The translations under genes were made by a program, and so were the position numbers. The notes beneath the pieces are model-generated. The model ran no database searches and was not told where the DNA came from. It saw only the letters and a list, made by a program, of their open reading frames with translations. DNA of 64,000 nucleotides, from positions 930,001-994,000 of the forward strand of contig NZ_CP038228.1 in NCBI RefSeq assembly GCF_006838285.1, in the 5' to 3' direction. Position 1 is the first letter of the stretch. Each line of letters begins with the position of its first letter. This document shows, piece by piece, positions 45,397-54,178 of the stretch. This DNA comes from Xanthomonas translucens pv. cerealis (lineage in GTDB: Bacteria > Pseudomonadota > Gammaproteobacteria > Xanthomonadales > Xanthomonadaceae).

Positions 45397-45446
45397 GCTA
45401 GTGGCGCTACAGGCTTGCGCGGGAAGTTCTTAGCGGCGGATGTGTG

Positions 45447-45531
<85 letters not shown>

Positions 45532-45545
45532 AATGCAGGCGCGAA

Positions 45546-45574
45546 ATTCTGCTGGCGCCGCAAGATGCTGTCAA
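45546..45574 (-). promoter_or_regulatory. Promoter of first tRNA-Leu
   Basis: Minus strand TTGACA (45569-45574), 17 bases, CAGAAT (45546-45551). The hexamers and spacing are identical to those of the other two tRNA-Leu genes in this window. The mature tRNA begins 15 bases past the -10. Confidence 0.8.
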
Positions 45575-45745
45575 GCGTGCTTTTGTGCGGCTGGGGCGGC
45601 TGTTCCCGGCGCCCAGGCAGCGTTGGTCTGCCGGTTGCGGCGAGTGTTGTCGAGGGGGCGAACCAGCGAGGATTGCGGCGGGTTGCGTGGCAGGCATTGC
45701 CTGCACAACATCGGCATCGATTTCTTTCCCGCAAAAACGCCAGGC

Positions 45746-45775
45746 AAAAAAAATCCCGCCGAAGCGGGTTTTTTT
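45746..45775 (-). terminator. Terminator of the second tRNA-Leu
   Basis: Minus strand stem ACCCGC/GCGGGA with TTCG loop followed by eight T residues, 15 bases after the tRNA 3' end. Confidence 0.9.
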
Positions 45776-45789
45776 CTGCTTGCTGTATC

Positions 45790-45876
45790 TGGTGCCCAGG
45801 AGAGGACTCGAACCTCCACGAAGTTGCCCCCGCTAGCACCTGAAGCTAGTGCGTCTACCAATTCCGCCACCTGGGC
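45790..45876 (-). tRNA. tRNA-Leu (anticodon CAG)
   Basis: 87 nt with encoded CCA. The acceptor stem GCCCAGG/CCTGGGC is perfect, the anticodon stem is CTAGC/GCTAG with loop TTCAGGT (anticodon CAG), and a class II variable arm is present. It has its own promoter and terminator. Confidence 0.97.
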
Positions 45877-45890
45877 GATACAGTCCGAGA

Positions 45891-45919
45891 ATTCTGTCGG
45901 TTGCGCGTGCCGCTGTCAA
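45891..45919 (-). promoter_or_regulatory. Promoter of second tRNA-Leu
   Basis: Minus strand TTGACA (45914-45919), 17 bases, CAGAAT (45891-45896), 14 bases before the tRNA 5' end. Confidence 0.8.
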
Positions 45920-45990
45920 GCGGCGTGTTGCATGCGCGCTTCGGCGGCGCGTGCGTCGTGGCTACAGCGCAGGCACCGCCCGCCGGCGCA

Positions 45991-46440
45991 TCAGCTGGCG
46001 GTAAAGTGCAGGCCCTGGTTGATCGCGCAGCGGTAGCCGAGCGTGGTGCCGTTCTGCTGGTAGCCGGGCAGGGCGAACACGGCCATGCTGAAGTCGACGC
46101 TGCTGTCCGGGTGCACCTGGTAGCGCAGGAACTGCTGGATCGGCTTGCCGTCGCGGCCCACGGTGAGGTGCTCGTCGGCGAAGGACAGGGTGCCGTCGGC
46201 AATCACCCGGTAGGCACCGATGCGCAGGCCGCCGCGGGTCTGGGTCGGCGTGGCGCCGCCGGTAGTGGGCGTGCACTGGCTCAGGTCGATCGCGACCGCG
46301 ACCGAGGCGCCGCTGTCCAGCGCGCGTTCGATCTCGGCGAGCGAATCCAGTGGCGTGGCGGCGCCGGCAGGATGGGCGAAGGCGAGCGGCGTGGCGGCGA
46401 GCAGCGAGGCGGCGAGCAGCGACAGGGGCAGGGACTTCAT
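45991..46440 (-). CDS. VirK-family secreted protein
   Basis: From ATG 46440 the product is 149 residues. It has a signal peptide (about 1-23, LSLLAASLLAATPLAFA) and a mature part with VAIDLSQCTP, TRGGLRIGAYRVI, GKPIQQFLRYQVHPDSSVDF and LGYRCAINQG, including two Cys. This resembles VirK proteins of plant-associated bacteria, secreted in some Xanthomonas by the type II system. I saw no plant-inducible-promoter box (TTCGC-N15-TTCGC) upstream. It sits between tRNA-Leu genes. Confidence 0.72.
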   Translation of the reverse strand: MKSLPLSLLAASLLAATPLAFAHPAGAATPLDSLAEIERALDSGASVAVAIDLSQCTPTTGGATPTQTRGGLRIGAYRVIADGTLSFADEHLTVGRDGKPIQQFLRYQVHPDSSVDFSMAVFALPGYQQNGTTLGYRCAINQGLHFTAS

Positions 46441-46834
46441 GCGGAGCTCCGGAGCGTGGGAGAAAGAGGGGCGGTTCGCCGCACGCACGCTAGTCCTTTG
46501 CGTTGCGCGGTCAACCGACAAAATCGCGTTTTCCAGGCTGCGTCACAGCATTTGTTCGAATCAGTTCCGCTCGCTCTGGTGTAGTTTGCGCGTCGTGTCC
46601 GGATTCACATAAAAGATGCGGTTTTTTGTCGAATCTGCAGCGCCTGCGCAGATCGATCCGCCAGGGGTGTCAACTCGCGATCCGGCATCGCGATGCGTTG
46701 CAGGTTGCGCCGTGGCCGAGCCATGCAGCAGCAGGCGCGTCGCCTTGGCTGGCGTGCCAGCGATCTGCGCGCCGCGGAATGCGCGCTTTGCCGGGCGGCG
46801 CGTGCGCCGCCGGACGCCGCGTTGTCTGGAGGCA
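46441..46834. other. Gap between virK-like gene and third tRNA-Leu
   Basis: About 390 bases with no gene that can be supported. It should include the promoter of the virK-like gene. Short open frames here have no recognisable sequence. Confidence 0.5.
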
Positions 46835-46863
46835 TTGACAAGGGCGCGCGCTACCCGCAGAAT
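46835..46863 (+). promoter_or_regulatory. Promoter of third tRNA-Leu
   Basis: TTGACA (46835-46840), 17 bases, CAGAAT (46858-46863), then a GC-rich start region. The tRNA begins 15 bases later. Confidence 0.82.
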
Positions 46864-46877
46864 TCGCGGCCTTCAGC

Positions 46878-46964
46878 GCCCAGATGGCGGAATTGGTAGA
46901 CGCACTAGCTTCAGGTGCTAGCGGGGGCAACTTCGTGGAGGTTCGAGTCCTCTTCTGGGCACCA
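46878..46964 (+). tRNA. tRNA-Leu (anticodon CAG)
   Basis: 87 nt with encoded CCA. The acceptor stem is GCCCAGA/TCTGGGC; the anticodon arm CTAGC-TTCAGGT-GCTAG gives CAG. It is nearly identical to the copy at 45790-45876 but on the opposite strand, with a compensatory change at the last acceptor pair. Confidence 0.97.
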
Positions 46965-47101
46965 TATGCAAGACGCGGGAGCGCTGAACTCCCGCAACGA
47001 CCGGCCCGCTGACGCGGGCCTCGTCGTTTCTGGGAACCGCCCGCCGCACCTTGCGCTCGCCAGGTTGCCTGTGTTGACGGCCCAGCGAGTACCATGGGCG
47101 G

Positions 47102-49567
47102 ATGACCAATCGAAAAACCAAGTCCGGCAAGCCCGGCAAATCCGCATCCCACGACATGCCCGCCAGCAAGGCCGACGCCCCGGTGGCTCCGCCTCCGCCG
47201 AAGAAATCCAAGATGCCGTCGTGGATGCCCAGCCTCCCCAGTTTCCTGCGGCGCAGCCCCAAGCCGCCGTTGCAGCCGCTGCCTGCGCCCGAGCCGGTGG
47301 CCGCAGCGTCCTCGCGCAAGAAGCCGGCTGCTGCGGTGGCCGACCCGTTCGCCGCCCGCGAGGCCGAGCGCTATGCCGAGCCGATCGCCAGCCGCGAGGC
47401 GATCCTGCAGTTGCTGGACCGCTGCGACGGCCCGCAGACGCTGGAAGAGCTGGCCGGGCAACTCGGCCTGACCGAACCTTCGCGCATGGAGGCGTTGAGC
47501 AAGCGCCTGGGTGCGATGCTGCGCGAGGCGCAGCTGGTGCAGAACCGCCGCGGCGGCTACGCGCCGGTGCAGCAGACCAACCTGATCCCCGGCGTGGTGA
47601 TCGCCAATCCCGACGGCTTCGGCTTCCTGCGTCCGGACGAGGGCGGTGACGACCTGTTCCTGCCGCCCTACGAAATGCGCAAGGTGTTGCATGGCGACCG
47701 CGCGCTGGCCAACGTTACCGGCATCGACCGCCGCGGCCGCCGCGAAGGCAGCATCGCGCGCGTGCTCGAGCGCGGCCTGAGCCGGCTGATCGGCCGCTTC
47801 AGCATGGAGGGCGGCATCGCCTATGTGGTGCCGGACGACAAGCGCATCCAGCGCAACATCCAGATCCCGACCGATGCGATTGGCGAGGCGCGCGACGGCC
47901 AGCTGGTGGTGTGCGAACTGACCTCCACCCCGGACGGACGGCGCCCGCCGATCGGCAAGATCATCGCGGTGCTCGGCGACAAGCTGACCCCGTCGCTGGT
48001 GGTGGAAACCGCGATCCATGGCCGCGAGCTGCCCTACGAATTCCCGCAGGCGGTGCTCGACGAAGCCGCGGCGGTGCCGCTGACGGTGGAGCCGGCGGCG
48101 ATCAAGGGGCGCGTGGACCTGCGGCAGACGCCGCTGGTGACCATCGACGGCGCCGACGCCAAGGACTTCGACGACGCGGTGTTCTGCGAACCGAACGCGG
48201 ACGGCTTCCGCCTGGTGGTCGCTATCGCCGACGTTTCGCATTACGTGCGCCCGGGCACGCCGCTGGACGTGGAAGCGATCCGCCGCGCGACCTCGGTGTA
48301 CTTCCCCGGCTTCGTGGTGCCGATGCTGCCGGAGACGCTGTCCAACGGCATCTGCTCGCTCAATCCCAAGGTCGACCGCATGTGCTTCGTCTGCGACATG
48401 CAGATCGATCGCCAGGGCGAGGTGGCCGGCGCGCGCTTCTACGAGGCGGTGATGAATTCGCACGCGCGGCTCACCTACGACCAGGTGTGGCAGGCGGTGG
48501 GCGAGAAGGACGAGCAGGTGCGCAAGGAGGTGGCCGCGGTGCTGCCGCAGATCGAGCGCCTGTACCAGCTGTTCCAGGTGCTGGCCAAGACGCGCTCGCG
48601 CCGCGGCGCGATCGAGTTCGAGACCTCGGAAGTGCGTTTCGTGCTCGACAACACCGGCGAGGTGACCCAGGCCGGCATGCTGGTGCGCAACGACGCGCAC
48701 AAGCTGATCGAGGAATGCATGATCGCCGCCAACGTGGCCGCGGCGCGCCACCTGCTGGAGGCGCGCATTCCGGCGCCGTACCGCGTGCACGAGCGGCCGC
48801 CGGAGTCCAAGTACGCCGACCTGCTGGAGTTCCTGAAGGAATTCAAGTTGAGCCTGCCGCCGTGGAGCAAGGTGGTGCCGGGCGACTACACCAAGCTGCT
48901 GAAGAAGGTGCGCGAGCGCCCGGACGCGGCGTTGCTGGAGTCGGTGCTGCTGCGCAGCCAGAGCATGGCGGTGTATTCGCCGGACAACGCCGGCCACTTC
49001 GGCCTGGCGCTGGAGGCGTACGCGCACTTCACCTCGCCGATCCGCCGCTATCCTGACCTGCTGGTGCACCGCGCGATCAAGTACGCGCTGACCCGCGGCG
49101 CGCCGGACAAGTACCTGTATTCGCCGCGCGAGATGGCGGCGCTGGCGCTGCAATGCTCCGAGCGCGAACGCCGTGCCGACGAGGCCGAGCGCGAGGTCGA
49201 CGAGCGCTACCGCGCGGCGTGGATGGAAAAGCATGTCGGCGGCCAGTTCGACGGCGTGGTCAGCGGTGTCACCAGCTTCGGCCTGTTCGTAGAGCTGGAC
49301 CAGTCCAAGGTCAATGGCCTGATCCACGTGACCCAGCTGCCGCAGGACTATTACCAGTTCGACGCGGTGCGTAAGACCCTGTCCGGCGAGCGCCGCGGCA
49401 TGCAGTTCCGGCTCGGCGACCGGGTCCGCATCCTGGTGCTCAAGGCCAGCATGGAAGAGCGCAAGATCGACTTCCGCCTGGTGGTGGAAGGCGAGCCGAT
49501 GACCGATATGCCGCCGCCGCCGGAACGTGGGCAGCAGCCGGCCAAGCGCAAGAAAAAGAAGTACTGA
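47102..49567 (+). CDS. rnr: Ribonuclease R
   Basis: RNase R is a processive 3'-5' exoribonuclease that degrades structured RNA. The 821-residue product has a Pro/Lys-rich N-terminal extension (about 1-90), a winged-helix region (about 95-155), cold-shock domains (about 160-320), the RNB domain with catalytic DAKDFDDAVFCE, a C-terminal S1 domain (GGQFDGVVSGVTSFGLFVELD) and a basic tail KRKKKKY. The pairing with rlmB is conserved in Gammaproteobacteria; here a GFA gene lies between them. Confidence 0.97.
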   Translation: MTNRKTKSGKPGKSASHDMPASKADAPVAPPPPKKSKMPSWMPSLPSFLRRSPKPPLQPLPAPEPVAAASSRKKPAAAVADPFAAREAERYAEPIASREAILQLLDRCDGPQTLEELAGQLGLTEPSRMEALSKRLGAMLREAQLVQNRRGGYAPVQQTNLIPGVVIANPDGFGFLRPDEGGDDLFLPPYEMRKVLHGDRALANVTGIDRRGRREGSIARVLERGLSRLIGRFSMEGGIAYVVPDDKRIQRNIQIPTDAIGEARDGQLVVCELTSTPDGRRPPIGKIIAVLGDKLTPSLVVETAIHGRELPYEFPQAVLDEAAAVPLTVEPAAIKGRVDLRQTPLVTIDGADAKDFDDAVFCEPNADGFRLVVAIADVSHYVRPGTPLDVEAIRRATSVYFPGFVVPMLPETLSNGICSLNPKVDRMCFVCDMQIDRQGEVAGARFYEAVMNSHARLTYDQVWQAVGEKDEQVRKEVAAVLPQIERLYQLFQVLAKTRSRRGAIEFETSEVRFVLDNTGEVTQAGMLVRNDAHKLIEECMIAANVAAARHLLEARIPAPYRVHERPPESKYADLLEFLKEFKLSLPPWSKVVPGDYTKLLKKVRERPDAALLESVLLRSQSMAVYSPDNAGHFGLALEAYAHFTSPIRRYPDLLVHRAIKYALTRGAPDKYLYSPREMAALALQCSERERRADEAEREVDERYRAAWMEKHVGGQFDGVVSGVTSFGLFVELDQSKVNGLIHVTQLPQDYYQFDAVRKTLSGERRGMQFRLGDRVRILVLKASMEERKIDFRLVVEGEPMTDMPPPPERGQQPAKRKKKKY

Positions 49568-49675
49568 CGGTGCGGCGTCGCGGCGGGCCGCCTGGGGGCC
49601 GCCGCGATCGTTCGCACCCTGCGCGCAGCGCACGGGGCGCGGCCCGCGCACTGCGGTTCGCAGCGGAGAGCCGAC

Positions 49676-50146
49676 ATGGAGCATGACCACCACAGCGGCG
49701 GTTGCCAGTGCGGCGCGGTGCGTTTCCGCGTGCGCGGGCGGCTCGACGACGCCTCGATCTGCCATTGCCGGATGTGCCAGAAGGCGTTCGGCGCCTATTA
49801 CGCGCCGCTGGTGTCCACGCGCGGTGCGCAACTGCTGTGGACGCGCGGGGCGCTGAAGTATTTCCAATCATCCAATCTGGTGCGGCGCGGCTTCTGCGCC
49901 GACTGCGGCACGCCGCTGACCTACGAGGCGCCGGACGGCGTCGCTGTGGCCGCCGGGGCGTTCGACGACCCGGCGGCGCTGCCGCCGCGGATCCAGTACG
50001 GGCTGGAAGCCAGGCTGCCGTTCGTGGACGGCCTGCACCGGTTACCGGCGATCCGCACCGAGGCCGATCTGGACGCGGCGCCGTTCCTGGCGCAACTGGT
50101 CTCGCGCCAGCATCCGGACCACGATACCGAGCGCTGGCCGGCCTGA
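49676..50146 (+). CDS. GFA/CENP-V family zinc protein
   Basis: A 156-residue protein of the glutathione-dependent formaldehyde-activating enzyme (GFA) family. The zinc Cys residues are in the family pattern: Cys10-x-Cys12, Cys29/Cys31/Cys34 (ICHCRMCQ) and Cys74-x2-Cys77 (FCADCGTPL). Many such proteins have no proven link to formaldehyde. No formaldehyde dehydrogenase is adjacent; it is inserted between rnr and rlmB. Confidence 0.9.
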   Translation: MEHDHHSGGCQCGAVRFRVRGRLDDASICHCRMCQKAFGAYYAPLVSTRGAQLLWTRGALKYFQSSNLVRRGFCADCGTPLTYEAPDGVAVAAGAFDDPAALPPRIQYGLEARLPFVDGLHRLPAIRTEADLDAAPFLAQLVSRQHPDHDTERWPA

Positions 50147-50230
50147 GCCGGTCCTGTTGCGCCGGCGATGTGACGCGAGCGCTGGCAACGCCTACCATTC
50201 CCGCTTTCCTTATCTCGCAGCCCCCGCCTC

Positions 50231-50977
50231 ATGAGCAAGCAGAACCAGTGGATCGTCGGCGTCAACGCCGTGGCCTCGTCGATCGAGAACGATGCCGACA
50301 ACGTGCGCGAAGTGCTGATCGAGGCGGGCAGCAAGAACCCGCGGCTGGTGGAGATCGAGGAGAACGCGCGGCGCAAAGGCATCGAGGTGCGGCGGGTCAA
50401 TACCCAGGCGCTGGACGGCGTCGGCGGCTCGGTGCGCCACCAGGGCGTGGCTGCGCGCTACGCGGCGGCGCGCACCTGGGGCGAGAACGAACTAGAAGGC
50501 CTGGTCGCCGCCGCCGAAGGTCGCGCGCTGCTGCTGGTGCTCGACGGCGTGCAGGATCCGCATAACCTCGGCGCCTGCCTGCGCAGTGCCGCGGCGGCTG
50601 GCGCCACTGCGGTGGTGATCCCCAAGGACAAGTCGGCGCCGGTCAACGCCACCGTGCGCAAGACCTCGGCCGGCGCCGCCGACCGTATCCCGATCGTGGC
50701 GGTGACCAACCTGGCGCGCTGCCTGCGCGACCTGCAGAAGCAGGGCGTGTGGATCTACGGCCTGGTCGGCGAAGCCGAGACCTCCCTGTATGCGCAGGAC
50801 CTGCGCGGCAACGTGGCGTTGGTGCTGGGCGGCGAATCCGACGGCCTACGTCGGCTCACCCGCGAGCATTGCGACGGCCTGGTCAAGATCCCGATGCCGG
50901 GCGACATCGAGAGCCTCAACGTGTCGGTGGCCACCGGCGTGACCCTGTTCGAGGCGGTGCGCCAGCGCATGGGCTGA
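50231..50977 (+). CDS. rlmB: 23S rRNA 2'-O-ribose methyltransferase RlmB
   Basis: RlmB methylates the ribose of G2251 (E. coli numbering) in the peptidyl-transferase P loop. The 248-residue protein has an N-terminal RNA-binding domain (about 1-80) and a SPOUT catalytic domain with the three motifs DPHNLGACLRSA, VLGGESDGLRRL and IPMPGDIESLNVSVATGV that form the knotted SAM site. Its usual partner rnr lies upstream. Confidence 0.97.
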   Translation: MSKQNQWIVGVNAVASSIENDADNVREVLIEAGSKNPRLVEIEENARRKGIEVRRVNTQALDGVGGSVRHQGVAARYAAARTWGENELEGLVAAAEGRALLLVLDGVQDPHNLGACLRSAAAAGATAVVIPKDKSAPVNATVRKTSAGAADRIPIVAVTNLARCLRDLQKQGVWIYGLVGEAETSLYAQDLRGNVALVLGGESDGLRRLTREHCDGLVKIPMPGDIESLNVSVATGVTLFEAVRQRMG

Positions 50978-51066
50978 GGGGCATGCGTTCTGCTTCGCTC
51001 TAATTTCCGGAGCAACCAACCCAAACAGCCGGCATCATGGCTACGCCGTCGCCACATGAGGCGCCC

Positions 51067-51711
51067 TCAGCCGATCTGCGGCGCCGGCCAGGCGTTGGCG
51101 ATCTTGCAGAACAGGCGCGCGGTCTGCTCGGTGTCGTAGACCGCGCTGTGCGCATCGGCGGCGTTCCAGTCGAAACCGGCGGCCTGCACGGCGCGGGCCA
51201 GCACGGTCTGGCCGTAGGCGATGCCGGCCAGGGTCACGGTGTCGAACACGCTGAAGGGGTGGAACGGGTTGCGCTTGTGGCCGCAGCGGGCCACGGTGGC
51301 GTTGAGGAAGTTCAGGTCGAAGTGGGCGTTGTGGCCGACCAGGATCGCGCGCTGGCAGCCGTACTTCTTCACCGCCGCGCGCACCGGCGCGAACACGTGG
51401 TCCAGCGCTTCGCGTTCGGGCTTGGCGAAGCGGAACGGGTGGTCGAGGATGATGCCGGTGACTTCCAGCGACTTGGGGTCGATGGCGGTGCCGGGCGCCG
51501 GCACCACATGCGCGCTGGCGGTGGTGCCGGGGTACAGCTGGCCGGTAGCGTCCATCTCGATCGGGACCACGGCGATCTCCAGCAGCGCATGCCGGTTCCA
51601 GTCGAAGCCGCCGGTCTCCACGTCCACCACCACCGGCAGATAGCCGCGGAAACGCCGCGACATCGGGGTGGCCGCAAGGGGCTGGGACGGGTTATCGACG
51701 TGATCATTCAT
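51067..51711 (-). CDS. rnt: Ribonuclease T
   Basis: RNase T trims 3' ends of tRNA and other stable RNA. From ATG 51711 it is 214 residues, the usual length. DEDDh exonuclease motifs are present: [24 protein letters not shown] and [14 protein letters not shown]. It is convergent with rlmB. Confidence 0.95.
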   Translation of the reverse strand: MNDHVDNPSQPLAATPMSRRFRGYLPVVVDVETGGFDWNRHALLEIAVVPIEMDATGQLYPGTTASAHVVPAPGTAIDPKSLEVTGIILDHPFRFAKPEREALDHVFAPVRAAVKKYGCQRAILVGHNAHFDLNFLNATVARCGHKRNPFHPFSVFDTVTLAGIAYGQTVLARAVQAAGFDWNAADAHSAVYDTEQTARLFCKIANAWPAPQIG

Positions 51712-51897
51712 CCGCCAAGGGTAGCAGAGCGCGGCTAAATGCCCGCCGCTGCGGCGCTTGCGCAAGCCCGGCGAAGGCAAATCGACGAAGCAACAGCGGC
51801 GCCGCACGGCGGCAACGCGGATTGCCGCAGATCGACCGGGCGACAGTCCATTCGCCCAGTTGCAGTCGGCGCCGTGGTTTGCGCGCGACGCCGCTCG

Positions 51898-51946
51898 CTA
51901 CAGGCATCACCGGTAACGCCCGTCGCGACTGCAGTCGCTCCCACAC
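51898..51946. repeat. REP-like half element, copy 3
   Basis: In the 290-base gap between rnt and the hvfC-like gene, a segment with GTCGCGACTGCAGTCGCTCCCA is related to the arms at 26042-26160 and 44271-44336. The rest of the gap (51712-52001) holds no gene. Confidence 0.5.
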
Positions 51947-52001
51947 ATGGCATCAGCGGCGAACCGAAATGCCAATGGGTTTGGCACTCGCGCGACGCGC
52001 C

Positions 52002-52748
52002 TCAGGCCGGCGGGCGGGTGCCGAGCACGCTGCCCTGTTCGCGCAGGCGCTCAAGCAACGCCGCGCCGTCGTGCAGCAGCACAGCCGGGTCCTGGCCGTG
52101 TTCGGCGGCCAGGCGCAGCAGTAGGGCGCGCCCGCTGTGCTCGCCGTCGCGCAGCCGCTCGATCACGGCATGGGCTAACGGCGCCAGTTCGGCGAAGCGC
52201 GCCTGGCCGTCGGCATCGCGCCGCGCCAGCAGGCAGGTCGGCTGTGCCGGCGCCTCGCGCGGTTGCCAGGCCGGGCCGATGCGTTGCACCGGCCAGCGAT
52301 AGCGCAGCAGGCGCAGCCAGGGCGAGAGCTGCGGAACGCCGGCGAGCAGGTCGCCGTGCGGGTCGTGCGGCGGCAGCGGCGCGTCGTCGATCTGCACCTC
52401 CAGCTCGACCGTCTCGTAGTGCGCCAGTTCCGCCAGCCACGGCCGTTGCGCATCCGCCGCGCGCTGCTGCAGGAAGCGCACGAACTCGCCGCCCACGCGC
52501 GGGAACAGGGGGGTGCGGGCGCGGTGTTCGGCGCAGAACGCGTGCAGCAGGGCCTGCCATGCGTCCGCGTCGAGGGTGGTGCGCAGCACCGGGAAATGCG
52601 CGGCGAGCAGGTGCGCGATGTTGTCGAAGAACAGTGCGCGGTATACCGCCAGCCGCCGCGGTTCGATGTCCGCCGGCGGCGCATGCCGCTGCGGATCGCG
52701 CAGGTGCAGGGCCAGCGCGAACTGCTGCGCGTGCAGCGACTCAGCCAT
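52002..52748 (-). CDS. hvfC: HvfC/BufC-type DUF2063 partner protein
   Basis: A 248-residue protein with the DUF2063 N-terminal domain ([36 protein letters not shown]) and a second half with [15 protein letters not shown]. In the recently described Hvf/Buf systems this protein partners the DUF692 (MNIO) enzyme and helps deliver the peptide precursor. It overlaps the DUF692 gene by eight bases and ends the operon. The symbol follows Haemophilus usage. Confidence 0.85.
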   Translation of the reverse strand: MAESLHAQQFALALHLRDPQRHAPPADIEPRRLAVYRALFFDNIAHLLAAHFPVLRTTLDADAWQALLHAFCAEHRARTPLFPRVGGEFVRFLQQRAADAQRPWLAELAHYETVELEVQIDDAPLPPHDPHGDLLAGVPQLSPWLRLLRYRWPVQRIGPAWQPREAPAQPTCLLARRDADGQARFAELAPLAHAVIERLRDGEHSGRALLLRLAAEHGQDPAVLLHDGAALLERLREQGSVLGTRPPA

Positions 52749-53616
52749 GCGCCAACGGTGCCGCCTGCGTCGCCATGGCCCGCGCCTGCGCCTCGCGGAT
52801 GCGTTGGACCTCGTGCAGCAGGTCGGATAGCGGCGGCAAGTGGCTGTCGCGCTCCAGCAGGGTCGGGCGCACGCCATGCAGGCGATAGGCGGCGTCGAGC
52901 AGATCCCACACCTCGGCCGCCACGGCCGCGCCATGGGTGTCGATCTTCAGCGCGCTGGGGGCGTCGTCGCGATGCCCGGCGATGTGGTACGAGGCGATGC
53001 GCGCGCTCGGCATCGCGGCGAGGAAGGCGAGGGCGTCGTAACCGTGGTTGGCGGCGTTGACGCAGACGTTGTTGACGTCCAGCAGCAGGTCGCAGTCGGC
53101 TTCGGCCAGCACCGCGGCGACGAACGCGGCTTCGCTCAGCGCCTGGCCGGGTGCGGCGTAGTAGGACACGTTCTCCACCGCGATGCGCCGGCCCAGCGCG
53201 TCCTGCGCCTGGGCGATGCGCGCGCCGACGTGGCGCACCGCCTCGTCGGTGAACGGCAGCGGCAGCAGTTCGTAGAGCTGGCCGTCGTCGGCGCTGTAGC
53301 TGAGGTGTTCGCTGTACAGCGCGACCTTGTGCCGATCCAGGAACTGCCGGGTCTGCCGCAGCAGCACCGCATCCAGCGGCGCCATGCCGCCCAGCGACAG
53401 CGACAGGCCATGGCAGCTCAGTGGATGGCGCGCGGCCAGCGTGTCCAGCATCGCGCCGAGGCGGCCGCCGACGCCGATCCAGTTGTCCGGCGCGCACTCC
53501 AGGAAATCGAACGCGGCCGGCGCTGCCTGCAGCAACTCCGGCAGCAGGCCACGGCGCAGGCCGAGTCCGGCGCTCGCCGCGGCCTGCCCGCGCGGCGCGG
53601 CATCAGCTGCCGCCAC
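52741..53616 (-). CDS. hvfB: DUF692/MNIO-family peptide-modifying enzyme
   Basis: A 291-residue TIM-barrel protein of the DUF692 family (multinuclear non-haem iron oxidases). [62 protein letters not shown] and IASYHIAGH contain the Glu/Asp/His/Asn metal ligands expected. The best-studied members convert Cys in EGKCG motifs of their precursor into oxazolone-thioamide groups that bind copper. The start is a GTG at 53616 that overlaps the end of the precursor gene by 14 bases. Confidence 0.88.
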   Translation of the reverse strand: MAAADAAPRGQAAASAGLGLRRGLLPELLQAAPAAFDFLECAPDNWIGVGGRLGAMLDTLAARHPLSCHGLSLSLGGMAPLDAVLLRQTRQFLDRHKVALYSEHLSYSADDGQLYELLPLPFTDEAVRHVGARIAQAQDALGRRIAVENVSYYAAPGQALSEAAFVAAVLAEADCDLLLDVNNVCVNAANHGYDALAFLAAMPSARIASYHIAGHRDDAPSALKIDTHGAAVAAEVWDLLDAAYRLHGVRPTLLERDSHLPPLSDLLHEVQRIREAQARAMATQAAPLAHG

Positions 53617-53965
53617 CGCACTTGCCTTCGCCGCACTTGCCTTCGGCCATCGCCTTGTCGTCGTGCTTGGCTGCGGCGGCGGCTGACTTGTCCGGCTTGG
53701 CCGCCGCGGCGTCCTGCGCATGCGCCGCGCCGCTGGTCTCCGTGGCCTTGCCGGCGCCTGCGGCATTGGCAGGCATTGATTTGGACTTGGGCTGCGCCGG
53801 CAGCGTGCTCGCTGCCTTGTCGACGCTCGGCGGCGCCGCGGCCTGTGCGCCGAGCGCATAGCCCTGGGCCAGTTCGGTCATCGCCAGTGCGGAGGCGGAC
53901 AGGCTCAGGCCGCCGAGCAGGACGGCGCCGGCGAGAGCGGTGGACGAACGCGATGGGATGGACAT
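53603..53965 (-). CDS. hvfA: HvfA-type precursor of a modified metal-binding peptide
   Basis: A 120-residue exported protein: signal peptide (about 1-28, [19 protein letters not shown]), [10 protein letters not shown], a long Ala/Lys-rich disordered middle, and the C-terminus [18 protein letters not shown]. Its only two Cys (111 and 116) lie in two EGKCG motifs, the substrate sites of HvfB-type enzymes. The likely mature product chelates copper or another soft metal in the periplasm. It is first in the A-B-C operon; no DoxX-like hvfD follows. Confidence 0.85.
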   Translation of the reverse strand: MSIPSRSSTALAGAVLLGGLSLSASALAMTELAQGYALGAQAAAPPSVDKAASTLPAQPKSKSMPANAAGAGKATETSGAAHAQDAAAAKPDKSAAAAAKHDDKAMAEGKCGEGKCGGGS

Positions 53966-54015
53966 GCGGACTCTCCAGGTAGGCGGAACAGGGCGCCGGC
54001 GTCGCCACGCCGACT

Positions 54016-54046
54016 GTGTTCGCCAAGCGTACCCGCTGGCGAACAC
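54016..54046 (-). promoter_or_regulatory. Perfect inverted repeat upstream of hvfA
   Basis: GTGTTCGCCA and TGGCGAACAC are a perfect 10-bp inverted repeat with an 11-base spacer, so the half-site centres are 21 bases (two helical turns) apart, 51-81 bases before the hvfA start. This geometry fits a dimeric regulator operator better than a transcript hairpin. Confidence 0.55.
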
Positions 54047-54077
54047 GGCCGCATGCGGCGCTACGCCGTCGTCTACG

Positions 54078-54101
54078 AAAAGGCCCCGCCGAAGCGGGGC
54101 C
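54078..54101 (-). terminator. Terminator of the pst-phoU transcript
   Basis: Minus strand stem GGCCCCGC/GCGGGGCC with TTCG loop followed by TTTT, about 78 bases after the phoU stop. Confidence 0.85.
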
Positions 54102-54178
54102 AGCTGTGCGTCGCGGTCGATGGGGGTGGCCACGGATCGACCGCATCCATCAGGTGTCCATGCCGCGTGAGCCGGCGC

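Noticed and set aside
46441..46620. Plant-inducible-promoter (HrpX) box before the virK-like gene
   Set aside because: I searched for TTCGC-N15-TTCGC on both strands by eye and found only a single TTCGC, not a spaced pair.
46670..49867. A very long open frame antisense to rnr (over 1000 codons)
   Set aside because: rnr is certain from its domains. The antisense frame is open only because GC-rich third positions suppress stops, and its translation is low-complexity with no recognisable fold.
51712..53965. An hvfD/DoxX-like gene in the hvf locus
   Set aside because: Downstream of hvfC there is only a 290-base gap with a repeat, then rnt; no four-helix membrane frame is present.
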